From: Chrysoporthe austroafricana
Taxonomy: Eukaryota; Ascomycota; Sordariomycetes; Diaporthales; Cryphonectriaceae
NCBI GenBank assembly: GCA_001051155.2
Contig: JYIP02000010.1
Location: 434,001-498,000, forward strand
Length of the DNA: 64,000 nt
Direction: 5' to 3'
Below the pieces are notes generated by a model. It was not told the DNA's origin and searched no databases. It was given only the letters and a program-made list of their open reading frames with translations. The position numbers and the translations under genes were made by a program. Position 1 is the first letter of the stretch. Each line of letters starts with the position of its first letter. This document shows, piece after piece, positions 33,663-45,500 of the stretch.

Positions 33663-36600
33663 CTAAGTGATGCCCTTCCGCAGGAAATGTCGTGCCAGGC
33701 CCGAAATGATCTCCAGTTGCCCCCCGGGCACCCTCTCGAGCCGGGCAGCTTTCAGCTTATCAGCATTCTTTTCAAACAGGTCCCATACCTTCAGGTATAG
33801 GTGATTTGTGTTTACATCCGTGTCTATACTCGACAGCGCCTTCTTCATCGTCTCCTGCTCACGAATCTGCAGCAGATCGCTCATCCTGATGGCAACGGTG
33901 GAGTCGTGTTGCTGCTCCGGGGGACTGTTATTTGTGTGGATCACCCCAAGCCGAACACATTCGATGATCAGCGCAGCAAGTCCAGCTGCCAAAGCTGTCG
34001 CCACGGACGAGCCCGAGTGGGCTTCGAACTTGTCAAAGGCCTTATCTTCCACGTCATCATACCAATTATCTACTACGACCTCGTGCCCCGGGAGGATGAA
34101 ACTGAGGCCCTGCTCGCCAACAGTATCCATAACCTTGCCCGTCGCTGCGGCGGCACCGATGCGGAAGATGTTCACACTCGCCGCGTGGGGGAAGGTTCGG
34201 TCCGCGAATTTACCCTGGTCCGAGGCGGCGCAGAACATTAGGATGCCCTTTGAGTTGATCGTGGCCGAGTTGACGGCTTGTATGAATTTGCTCTTGGCTG
34301 GTTCCTCTGGCGGCTTGATCGTCCACGACATGGAGATAATGTGAGCGCCGAGTTCCGTGGCATGCTCGATAGCCTCGATCGCGCTCTCTGGGTTGATTTG
34401 CAGTTTTTTGGAGTCCCGAGCGTAGAACTAGCGTTTACTTTGAAGTCAGTATTAGTCCTGCATTACATATGCTCAACCATCGAGGCATTTTCAATTGTGC
34501 TTCGACGGACAAATAAAGCCACGGCGTACCGTATGTAGCTTGATAACGTGGATAACAGCAGAAGGACACATGCAAGCAATGAGTCGAGCCATGAGTGTAC
34601 CATGCCTGTGAGTTTCGTCAGGACTTCTCACGTCCTTAAGATGAGCTCGATTTACATACCCGCTTTCGGAATGCCACCACGGGTCAACTCGTGATCCAGA
34701 CCCTTCCTGGTATTTGTAGAAGCTCTGTCCATTGAAATTTTTCTGCATGCTGAGGTCAGGATGGTTGATATCGGTACCTACGATGTGTCGTCGTGTCAGC
34801 TTCCGTTGAATGCAGTCAAGAGCAGCTGTGTGGGCAAGGCGCACCGTCGTCAATGAGAGCTACCACAACGGGGCCCAATGCAGGGTCAGCGTCTTTCTGG
34901 GTCTCCCTCAACTCGTTGATCTGCCGGAACTCTTCGGAGAATCTCTTCATACATTCCATCCACCTGTGAGGGTCAACTTTCCGGTCGTGCCAGTTGCCAG
35001 AACCAACGCTTGCGTGCTGAATTTCACCCCGCTGGGAAGAAACCCGAAGGCGTCCACCATTTGGTGGGTTGATTACTGGCTTTTTCTTGCCTTTGGGCCA
35101 CGAGCTGTAAAGTCTCGTCTTAAAACTCTCCAGATTCTCCATGATCCTAGCCTCAGATTCGATGCCCTTCGCCATGATCGTCAGTGAACTGTGTCTTTGT
35201 AATTCAAAGACATTCACTCACGTTGACCTCAATAATGTTGACTTTTTCAAGACTTGGCAGTTGAGCCAGGCCTTCCGGCTCGGACCAGGCTCGCAGGACG
35301 GGGTTTCTTCCGCTCCAGTAGAGATTGACCTCCCTCAGACAACTGCCGATCTTAGCAAGGGAGGCCGGGCACAGATCTGGACGCCTCCAGTCTAGTATCT
35401 CAACTTTCTGCAAAAGTCTCAGACTAACATGGACACCTCTATTAAGTTTATCAACTGCTTGGGCTCAAACTCACGAAGTTCTTCAAGGCATTCTCGACGG
35501 CCTCGTCTGTATGTGACGGGAATTCGAGATCGTCTACTATGACCCGAATAATCCTTTTCACGCCACATTCTTTCTTCCGGAACCAATCGAAGAGGGCGAC
35601 CATAGGAGGGGATTCTGCGGGGCCTGTGTTTCGCCGTTTTTCCTCGTTACTGCTTTCCTTCGCAATGAATTGAATCCGAGGAAACGCTACGTATTGCAGA
35701 ACTGACTCAAACTGGAAGTGTCTGAAGCTTCTATTAAAGTCTTTCATGTTGAGCTTTCTCGAAGGGCCAAAATCAAACCACAAGGCTTTGTCTGATGAAA
35801 CTACACGTTAGTCTGGGTCTTGTGCGACATTAATTATAACGATGAAGAAGCTTACCTTGCTTGCCCTCAAGGCTTCGAAGAAACCGAGACGCGCTGTCTG
35901 GTTCCTTGGTTCGAAGGCAGAGCAGCTTGAGCTGCTCAGAAATCACAGCAGCAGATTTGACCCGCTGCTGTTCCTGCTTCTCTTCCATCTCCCTCCGATT
36001 TGTGTCCACTGAAGTCTGAGGCTTTGTGACGGGCGATGCTCCAGGCTGTGGCGTCGCTATGGCACGCCTATCAGGAGCCAAGGGTAGTTGGGGTGGTTCG
36101 CGCGTCTGTGGGGTCGTCGTGATGGAGCTTCTCGGGACCGCAACGTTGGCATCCATAGGCCTGTCTTTGAGATTGGGCGGCAGCGGGGGCTCCATGACGC
36201 CTCTTTTTGCTTTCGACTCCGGCTTTCTTGGCTCACCCTTTGGGTTCTCGGGAGCCGGCTTGGCATCTTTGTCTTCTTTGCTTGGCGCGTTATTTTCCGG
36301 ACGCATTCTGCTTTGGTTCATCTGCTCCCTCTGTTGCTGTTCCCTCTGACGCTGCTGTCTCTGTTGATCGTCGAGATCCTTGAGGTACTTTGCGCGTTTC
36401 TTGTCGTACTTGGCTTGGCCATTTATCCTGGACAGCTCGTGGTACTGAAAGACAGACATACTCCGCCCCAGCTCTTTGGTCTCGACGTCGAGAGCTTCAG
36501 GCCCGGCTTCCAGCAGCTTCTCGACAATCTCTTCCTGTTCCGAGGTGCAGTTTTCGTACTGCACAGCCAAGTGAAGGGGTGTGCGCCCTTTGGAGTCAGT

Positions 36601-37407
36601 AACCGTGAACATCTCCTTAGGCACAAGGCTAATCAGTTTAGTGATAATACCCTTACGGTCGAGCCTGTATACGTCATAAAAAGTTGCTGACAGAGCAGCA
36701 TGGAGACATGTGACCTCACGGTCATGGTCGTACTCGCGTGGCATCTTGCACTCGCTCTTTAGGTGTTTTGCCTGAGCATCATCCAGCCGCGCAATGGCGT
36801 TGAAGTAGAACATGAAGTTCTTCTCGGCAATGGCGGCTATGTTTCACAAGAGTCGTTCGTCAGCCAGAGAATTCCCATGCCGAGGGGCCTTGAAAGGTGG
36901 TCGGGCTTTACCCGTCAAAGGTGTACGTCCTTTCCCATCCAGAACACCCATTAGTTCCGGACGGCGAGCGCCCGCCATTTTGACCAAGAACTGAGGATAG
37001 GCATTATCAAAGGGACTCTGGTATGCAACGTAGTGTAGGAAATTGCAGGCCCCAGCACCCTCGGACGTTTTCTTGTGCCAGTTGCCTTGGCATTCCTCGA
37101 TCAAGTCGCGGAATTTGCGATTATAATCCGCGTTGATGCTCGCGACAGCCTTCTTGGCCTCCTCGTTGCTCAGCGTTTTGTTACTTTTGACCTGTTTCAG
37201 GCTATCATCCTTTTCCGCTTGACGCGCTCTCGCCACCGCAAAGTCTCGCTTGAACTGCTCCTCTGCACTGTCTTCTTCGTACGACCCGTGCCTGAAGACC
37301 TCAGGGTGTCTAAACTCTTCATCATCATCTTCGAATGCCGGGAAGCTCATGCCATCTGTTGGTGCTCTTCGAATGCCGGAGGCTGGTAGATTCGACTCGG
37401 CTTCCAT
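33663..37407 (-). CDS. ankyrin-repeat protein with C-terminal subtilisin-like (S8) protease
   Basis: A 1086-aa protein from eight exons: 37407-36912, 36836-35856, 35791-35475, 35407-35222, 35166-34845, 34777-34660, 34605-34530 and 34427-33663. All junctions are phase-consistent with GT-AG introns of 54-102 nt. The N-terminal third carries ankyrin-like units (LDGKGRTPL-TAAIAEKNF, then SKGRTPLHLAVQYENC). A charged Gln/Arg/Pro-rich linker follows at about 220-440. A conserved middle has KALWFDFGP and VEILDWRRPDL. The S8 domain shows D766 (VALIDDG), H808 (SGHGTLMARLI) and S973 (HSGSSVATALAAG), with AASDQG where subtilisins have the oxyanion Asn (D902 here). No signal peptide is present, so it should act in the cytosol. 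Ankyrin-protease proteins of this kind are found in fungal NLR-like repertoires. It is transcribed away from two plus-strand genes at 38-46 kb. Confidence 0.85.
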
Positions 37408-38060
37408 TCTCGGATACAGGCACAAATGATAAGCCCTGGAAACGCAGATAAGACATAAGGCCTTGCTTGTTGAGGCTGACAACAACGGTGCCAATATTAT
37501 TGTTTGACCAGATATCAAAGTGCGCCTGTCACCTCGAGGAAGTCGCCGTAAAGCAATGGATTGATGAGAAGTACTCCTTCACTGCGGCTCTTGGATGAAA
37601 TGTCAGCGTCTCACTGAAGCTGGTGGATGTGATTATGCTTACGGAGCGGCTTTCCGGGGCAACTTCTACTCATAGGCATACTGCCGGCCAGGGTTACAAG
37701 CTGCATCATGAGACATTTTCGGGAACAAAGATTGGCAGCCTTATTGTGCATCGATGAATTACGTGTCGATACTTGTCTTTATGTGGTACTGTAGGAGCGC
37801 CATGTCACATCGCGCAAGCGGCTAGTGTTCGCGATGGGACCCTGTGATAACAATGCGTGAAGCTGTACTCTGTATTCGCTAGGTACCAGAGACTTGCACA
37901 GGTGGTTGGTCAGACGCTAAAGGATGAAGACTTCTATCGTTTGGTGGCCACTGAAGATTAAAAGCCCGGTGGTAGCCTTGCGATGCTTCCGTTAGGGAGC
38001 CAGCTGCTGTTCTTTGTCACATTTAGTTGCCCCCCCCCCCTAAACAAATATTGGCAGGTA
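37408..38060. promoter_or_regulatory. shared divergent promoter region
   Basis: About 650 bp between the ATG of the ankyrin-protease gene (reverse) and the ATG of the unknown gene at 38061 (forward). Both promoters must lie here, which allows coordinated expression of the pair. A run of ten or more C lies just before the forward ATG, near 38031-38040. No recognised operator is visible. Confidence 0.4.
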
Positions 38061-38972
38061 ATGGCTGAGCCTATGGTTCTAGTCGACTCTATCGGCGTTG
38101 AAGGAGATGAAGATTCGGCGCTGACTTTGGTTGTTCCCCTCGACGACGTTATCAAAGGCGAAGATGACACGTTCAGAACCCAGAACGTCTCTGCGACCGA
38201 CTTTGAGCGCAGGAACGTGATCGAGAGAACAGCAGGCAATGTGCATACCCGTGTGGACCTCCTCGATGTCACACATGGGGTCCTGGACGACGGTGACGAG
38301 GGTACCCTCATGGTATTTCGCTTTCGTTTCGATCCGCAGAAGCTTTCGAGCCGCGTGATTCGTGCTATGGTAAATATCGAATTTTTTGCCTCGGATAAGG
38401 CTGATGACCCTCCTACCGTCGAGGCCATCGCTCCTGAAGGGCGCTTCACGGTCCTGCCGACCACCGATCAGGTGTCGAGCACACGGGGCGGGGAGCTCTC
38501 CCTGGGCGCATCCGGGGCATCCGTGGTCACAGCGAGTGTCACAGCGAAGCTGGAACAGACAAGATCTCGCGATGTCAGCGATGCGACGGTTGTGACTGGT
38601 TCCATTAATCTGGGCACTGGAAGAAACAAGGGCGACTCGACTGCGGCCGCCTGGAACCTGCTGGAGAACAAGCATCGCAAGTCTGGCGTCCCGGACTCGC
38701 TTAAAGTTGCCATCCTACTTCGACGAGCCGATGGCGAGCCATTCAACGCAAAGGTCACCCTCGAAGCGGATTGTGATTTCGCGACCGAGCTGCGGTCCAA
38801 GTTCAGCAAGCTCCCAATCGATGATCCAGTCCTCTTCAACCCGCGCTTCACCGGCAAAAGACCAAAGAAGGGTCGCAATTACGGAACTGATGTTTTGAGC
38901 GACATCAAACTCGACGACCTATTCGAAGTCAGGATGGCTGTTGAAGCCCCAACCACAACCGGCAAACAATGA
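38061..38972 (+). CDS. conserved-looking hypothetical protein beside the protease gene
   Basis: A 303-aa intron-less protein. The chosen ATG at 38061 gives MAEPMVLVDSIGVEG; an in-frame ATG at 37983 would add 26 hydrophobic, C-run-encoded residues and looks less likely. The body appears beta-rich (TLMVFRFRFDPQKL, VIRAMVNIEFFAS, FTVLPTTD), followed by a Gly/Ser/Thr-rich strand-turn segment (GELSLGASGASVVTASVTAK, TVVTGSINLGTGRNKGDS). A motif-like stretch AAAWNLLENKHRKSGVPDSL and VAILLRRADGEPFNAKV follow. No signal peptide, helix or catalytic motif is seen. Its place between an ankyrin-protease gene and a giant ankyrin sensor-like gene, in a compact divergent arrangement, suggests a functional tie, for example a substrate or partner. 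That is inference from position only. I do not recognise the family. Confidence 0.6.
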   Translation: MAEPMVLVDSIGVEGDEDSALTLVVPLDDVIKGEDDTFRTQNVSATDFERRNVIERTAGNVHTRVDLLDVTHGVLDDGDEGTLMVFRFRFDPQKLSSRVIRAMVNIEFFASDKADDPPTVEAIAPEGRFTVLPTTDQVSSTRGGELSLGASGASVVTASVTAKLEQTRSRDVSDATVVTGSINLGTGRNKGDSTAAAWNLLENKHRKSGVPDSLKVAILLRRADGEPFNAKVTLEADCDFATELRSKFSKLPIDDPVLFNPRFTGKRPKKGRNYGTDVLSDIKLDDLFEVRMAVEAPTTTGKQ

Positions 38973-39465
38973 GAGCCTGGATTTTGCGTCTGCAGTCGTT
39001 ACTAGTCCTCCGTATGAATATTCTGGTGAGGAATCGAGGTCTGCCAGCATGGAAAGTGGCCGGTCTCAGATGATACATCACCTCTCGACACCTCCATACT
39101 GCTAAGCTGTAAGGGAAGCCTCGATAGAAACTCATTACAAATGCAATACTGTAGTATAATCAGTAACGAAAGTTGAGAAGATTGTGTGCGTAGCAAGCAG
39201 TGCTTAAAGCTCTCCCTCCATAAATCTCGCGAGGGAAAAGAGCTATGTGTAATAGGAGCAGTAGAAACCCCGCGCGGGACCCGGTCGGTTTTGGATTTTA
39301 TGTACTCGATACGTCCAGCATACTTCACATTATGCCGAATGGCTGATTTTTGAGGTTCAGCTGTGACCCACAAATGCTTACAACGTGCAGCACATCACGC
39401 CTTACCCCGGTCTAACGCGTGGGGTGCTGCTGGCGTACCGCGCCTCAAAGCCAAGAAAACCGTCC
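38973..39465. other. spacer between two plus-strand genes
   Basis: About 490 bp containing the 3' flank of the unknown gene and the promoter of the giant ankyrin gene. A reverse-strand frame at 39002-39373 is unsupported. Confidence 0.4.
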
Positions 39466-39540
39466 ATGTCTTGGAAGGAAATCTCGAATAGGAGAGCCTC
39501 TTTGAGTCTCCAGCTCTCGTCACGTCTAGGAGAAGCGACC

Positions 39541-42500
39541 ATGGCCAGTGTAAGATCGAGTGACGAGGATGACGCTGCTAGAGAAGCCCAGGCGGTCGAC
39601 TATGATGATGTTGCGGATACAGCACCAGGAGCATCGTGTGCGGGTGAGGCTGCAAAAAAATCAGAGGTTATCGAAGGATTAGCGCCATCTTCCCATGGTG
39701 ATGCTGTCGAGCTACCTGCCGTTGACAAAGCGGACGAGCATAGAACGGGAGTTACGGTAATCGACCCTACTTGGCTAGACGGCGTTGGAATCGAGTGAGT
39801 ACGGCTCCTAGACAAGCGTGAAGGAAGACGATGACTCACTCTCCATGGCCTCGGTAACCACTGACATCGGATCAATAAGTGTCATTGCCGTCCATGGTCT
39901 TTGTGGCCACAGCAGGAAGACATGGGCTACATTCTACGAACCAGATCGCCTGTGGCTCCATGAAGCGATCTCTTCAGATCGGGAGAAGGCCGCGAGAGTC
40001 ATATTGTTCGGCTATGACCCTGGCGACAGCTCTAGAAGCTGCTATACCTTGAGCGGCATCTATGAGATGGCGAGAGAGCTGCTTTTGAAGCTTCTGGAGC
40101 TCCGCAATGACGAGATTAGGGTAAAGTTGGGCTTGATCTGCGCAGATTGCAGCCATTGCTAATCCACGGCGATGTAAAGGATGCTCGACGACCCATCATC
40201 TTCGTATCCCACGATATCGGAGGCCTAATTGTGAAGGCAGTAAGAAGTTCTGCACGAAATTGGGCGTGTTATGCAAGTGCTAAGGGACATATAGTGCTTG
40301 ATCTTGGCTAGTTACGAAGAGACAAAGTATGCTGATATTCTGTGGTCGACTCGCGCTCTGGTATGTTTGATCCCTGTTACCAGGGGTGCATACTGTATTC
40401 CCTGGCCTTCTGATAGTCACTCATTGCTTAGGTGTTCTTTGGTTATCCTCACATGCCGCTCAACAACAGCGACCTAGAAGAGCAACTGTTTAGATTAGTC
40501 TCCCTCCGGCCAGGGCCATCTCGACCAGGATATACCACTCGGCTCATCAAGCCTCTGAGCGAGACAGTCACCGAGCTCAACGAGGCATTCATCCATACAC
40601 AGATGCTGACCCAAACGATCCTTATGAACGTCTATTCCAAGCACTCAGGAGCCTCGCAGAGAGTCTTCAATGAATCTACTTGCATGTTTGGCCTCGACGG
40701 TGAAATCCGACTTGGCATTGATGGACCCCATCTGGAAATTACATCTAGTACCGCTGACATCCCGTCCCCGCTTCATGATAAGCCGGATAGCGACTGGCTC
40801 GGTGAGTGTATCCATCTCTAAACCTGTTTTATTAGAGCACCGAGGTCGTTTAAGTTGACAGAGTTGGATCAGAGGGTCGTTATTCTAAGAAAGAACTCGA
40901 AACTCTGCGACGTATTCTGGCGCAAACCCCGCCAACATACCCTATGTTACGCTCCCAATACCTCTCGGACGCACCTGAAGAAATTAAGAACCTCCTGAAG
41001 CCTACAATATGGAATCATGTCGTCCATGTTAGATGCGCCACTGGCGCCGACCTCGTCTCTGAAGAGTGTTTCCACACTATCGACAGCGCAAAAAAACTTT
41101 GGCAGTTTCAATTTTACTTCCGCTTCGATTCTCACGATTCCCGATTCAGCTCCCTAAGCCCATGGTTCGCATCCATCTTTTCTCACGTTGCTTATAATCG
41201 GATTGATTCTCTGCAAATGGCGGACTCAATAGGCGCCATTGGAGGTGACTAGTAAGACTCTCGAACCGCACTACCTTTCCCCGTTTCGCTGTTGCTGCCA
41301 TGCCTTGGAGGTTTTCTTGATATTAACGCGTCTCGCAGTTCTTGGACTCTTGATGAACTGGGTACATGTTGGTCAGATGTCAGAAGCTTCACCGCTATTT
41401 GCGACGCCGTCTACCTACTGGGTTGTTTTGACGAATGCGACAAGACGGAGGCCCTATGGCTCATTTCACAAATCGAACAAAGCATGCGAACAGTGGAGGA
41501 GCCCTTCAAGGTTGTCATCGTCACCACAAAGGGCACAGAGAAGGACGGGATAATCGCGAATGCGCTCTCAAGAATGCCCAAAGAAATGGTCACCACGGTT
41601 GATTGCTCTGGTCCTCAGCTTCTCAACGACGAGGCCAAAGTAGAGTCCGACTTGTTCCTTCTCTTCCAGGAAGATTCGAGGTATTCTGATGAGGAAGTCA
41701 AGGAAAATGCTGTGCGGCTGCTAATCTCATGTCGCGGAGACAACACTCTCAGCCATCTCCTCCTTGAACTGCTCAAGTCAAGTACGGATCACCTGCAAGT
41801 TTTGCAGTCCTTTAAACCAGATATGCCTGTTCGGGGTCAAATCTTTGAGGTGGCTCTTCAAACAATACCTGTTGAGGCACGATCTCAGGCCTTCGATGTT
41901 TTAACTTGGCTATTGACATCGCGGAGATCACTGAGAGTGTTTGAATTTGTCACATTATGGCGATTACTTGAGAGTGACTGCGATCCCGAGAGCGCTCATC
42001 GCTGGGTATCGAGAGGCCATCCACGAGTGCGGCATGAGGCTGGCAAGATATTGCAACTCTTCCGTGGTCTACTTTGCATCAAACACGACGAGTTACACTT
42101 CGGGCACCCCGAGCTTCGGTCCTGGCTCATGTCTCAAGGAGCGGTACAAGCATTAAATGGCTGGCCGTTCTGGCTGAAGAGCGAAAGTGAGCGACACGCC
42201 AAGGTTCTAGACGCTTGTCTAGTGTGGCTGAAGCATTTAACTGGCGACGAAAACACGGACGCCTTGTTCGCCTACGCGACCGCAGAATGGACTCATCACT
42301 ACCAACTGGCAGGCCATACAAACCATGATAGGGTACTCAGCGATGTCTTTGGAAACCAGCAAGTCTTGGAAAAGTGGATTGCTGCGTATCGACGTTTGCC
42401 GGTTCCATTTGATAAGCCTCGGCCGGGGGGCTCGAAACCTTTGGCTATAGCCGCGCACTTTGCACTAGACGACATCATCACAGCTCTTCTAACCCAGGAC

Positions 42501-45500
42501 GGCGTCGACTTGGAGACTTGGAAACAGGCTGTGCTCGAATCTGTGAGCATGGGTCATCTGTCGACGCTCCGGCTTGTCTACGCAGCGGCGCCATTGTCCC
42601 TCGACTTTGACAGCGAACACCTGCAACAAATTGTCACAGAAGCGGCAACCCGGAGCCACTTTGACATCTTTCGTGATTTAGTTCAGAGGATACCTGCACC
42701 AACCCATGACAAGCCTGATTGGAAATCAATACAGATCCAAAGGGTAAAGAACGACGCAATCGTCGCTGATCTGGCTAAGCCAGGGGTAGCAGCGACGAAT
42801 GCGCATGAAGATCCCAGCACTAGTGGAGATGAGATATCAAGAGACGACGGGGTACTTAGTCTCGAAGGCCCGACTCCGATCGTGGAAGCAAACGGCGATG
42901 TGGATGATCACCAGACCGAAGCTCAGAGTCATATACATTCAACTCCCAAAATCCGCACAGACATGCTTGAAGATGGGAGTCCAGCTGGAGAGGGTCATCT
43001 CCCTAATAAAGCTAGCCAGCACTCCGAACAGCCAAACGAAAGCTCGCCACGGACGCAACCGACCCCATTCGACTGGCTTGGGGGCATCCTTTGTCATGCG
43101 GCCATGTACGGCCTCGACGACACAGTTGAAAGGCTGCTCACACTTGGCGCCAATCCCAATGCGGTGTTCACTCCAGGGACGACCAAAAAATCTGCTCTGG
43201 GCATTGCTTGCCGACGTGGGCACCTTGTTGTTGCAAGGATACTGCTCGATGCCGGTGCAGATCTCGAGCAGAGGTCCGGAGCATTCTTTGAAACACCATT
43301 GGAGATGGCTACTAATGATGCCAGTGCCGAGATCGTGGGCCTTTTACTCCAGAGAGGTGCTACAGTGGACTTAAAAGATGACTGGGATCGGATGCCCATT
43401 CATAGAGCCAGCGATGGGGGGTTCTACACTGCGGTTGAAGCTCTCCTACAGCATACGCCCCTGAGTGAGTACAAGGTGCCTGCAGCGTCGCCTTTGCCTT
43501 ACGCGGCATCGGGCTGCAGGTATCAGACAATGAAGGTCCTCCTGACGCATGGCATTGATCCCAATGGGGCCGACGAGGAAGGGACCGCACTTTGGCATGC
43601 TGCTCGTCGAGAACGTCATGATATCTGCGAGCTCCTCCTTGACCACAAAGCTGATCCGAATTATACCCCGATAGAACGGACACCGCCGTTGGTGCAAGCA
43701 ATCAAGGAAGACAACCTGGACATCATCAAATTGCTTATAGCCCGTGGTGCTGATATTAACAAGATGGAGATCCGTGACGGTCTCAAGCGAACGCCCTTGA
43801 CTACTGCAATTATGTCCAACGAGGACAACAAAATCGAGATTGTGCGCTACTTGCTAGAGAACGGGGCGGATCCCCTCGTGGGTGATGAGGATAACTGGAC
43901 GCCGCTCTGGACGGCTGCCAATTATGGAGTGAGTGATATTACTGATTCGGGATGATCCGGCTAACATATCGAGTCCAGTATACCGAAATTGTCCGACTGC
44001 TCTGCAAAAGTGGTGCTGAACCAACTCTCAATACCCCGTGCGGCACCAATTCATGGACCCCGTTGCACATGGCTTCAGAGTACCCAGACACTGTCCGCGT
44101 TCTGGTCGAGTTTGGAGCAGACACAGATAAGGACGTTGAGGATATAGGAACTCCGGTATGTATCGTTTGTCTCCCAGAGCATCCCACAATAGTCAGAAGA
44201 TGGTGATATTCCAGTCATCTACCACTCCGCATCTAATTAATCAATGACCACGAGCTCTCCTAACACAAGCGCAGCTTGCCCACGCTATCAGGAATAACTA
44301 CGTGGAGACTATCCGGCACATCCTCTATAATAGCACCCAAAAGCCAAATCTGCGTCATCCCTCGGTTCAGAAAGAAGTACTCTATGCTGCGAGGTGGATT
44401 GGGGGCTGCCAAGAGGTTTTGGACTTAGTTCTCGAAGCAGGAGCCGACGTCAACATGGTCTCAGAGCTGGAGAGCAATGCGTCTCTTCTGATGCTGGCAA
44501 CGCTGAATACGTCAAACAATGAACTTGTGCGAATGATCCTCACCCACGGACCATCGCTCGACCACAGGGATGATCATGGTAAGACAGTGCTCACCCGGAT
44601 CAACGCATTCACCTCTGATCATACGATAAAGATGATTGTCCGCTGCGGCGGGAATCTAGATGTTACTGACGACTCGCGCCAAACACCGCTTATAGCAGCG
44701 ATCTTGGCTGGAAATATCTTTGCCTTCAATTTTCTCATGACCCAGGACATTGTCAAGCTGTCGCTAAATGTCCCGAGTCACTACGGAACAGCGTTGCACC
44801 ACGCTATCAACGTGGGAAATAACGAGATGGTGGAGTCACTCATCGAATCTGGTGCTGATATTGACTTTCCCATGGATGGAATCATCGGCACGCCAATCAC
44901 GACAGCAATTTATGAACGGCAGGAGGCCATAGCGAAGTCACTGTTGAGCCACGGCGTGCAACTAACGCGACCGGCTGGCTTGTTCTGCTTGCCGCTCCTG
45001 GTTGCCAGTCTAACAGCCTCGCCACACTTCGTGCGGATGCTACTCGACAGAACAGATCCAGGTATCTTGCCAAAAGACGCCATGGACGATTTCGGGAGGA
45101 AGCCAGTGCATCTCGCATGTTACAATGGCTTGGACGTCCTTAACGAGCTGGAGGTACCGGACGAGGACTTTGCTATTAAGGACCGCGTCGGCCGGGTTCC
45201 TCTGCACTATGCCGCTCTTACTGGAGATGTGGAACTCGTGGAAGGTGTAATCAAAAGGTCAAAGCGTGTAGGGATAGACATCAACGTGAAGGATGACGAC
45301 GGCTGGACACCGCTGTTATGGGCTGCCAGGTTCTGCGATACCCTTCGCGCGACTCCGTCGTTCCGCATGCTTCACGATGTGATAGAGCATCTTCTTTCCC
45401 ACGGGGCTGACGCTGGCGTTCTCGTTCAGGGCGTTGGGGCCGGCTACGACAATGATGATAGGTGGACGGTTGCGGATATTGCCCAGTACCATGGGGCCGA

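Noticed and set aside
36088..36690. 200-aa plus-strand open frame
   Set aside because: Antisense to the linker and ankyrin exon of the ankyrin-protease gene, which has full splice and motif support.
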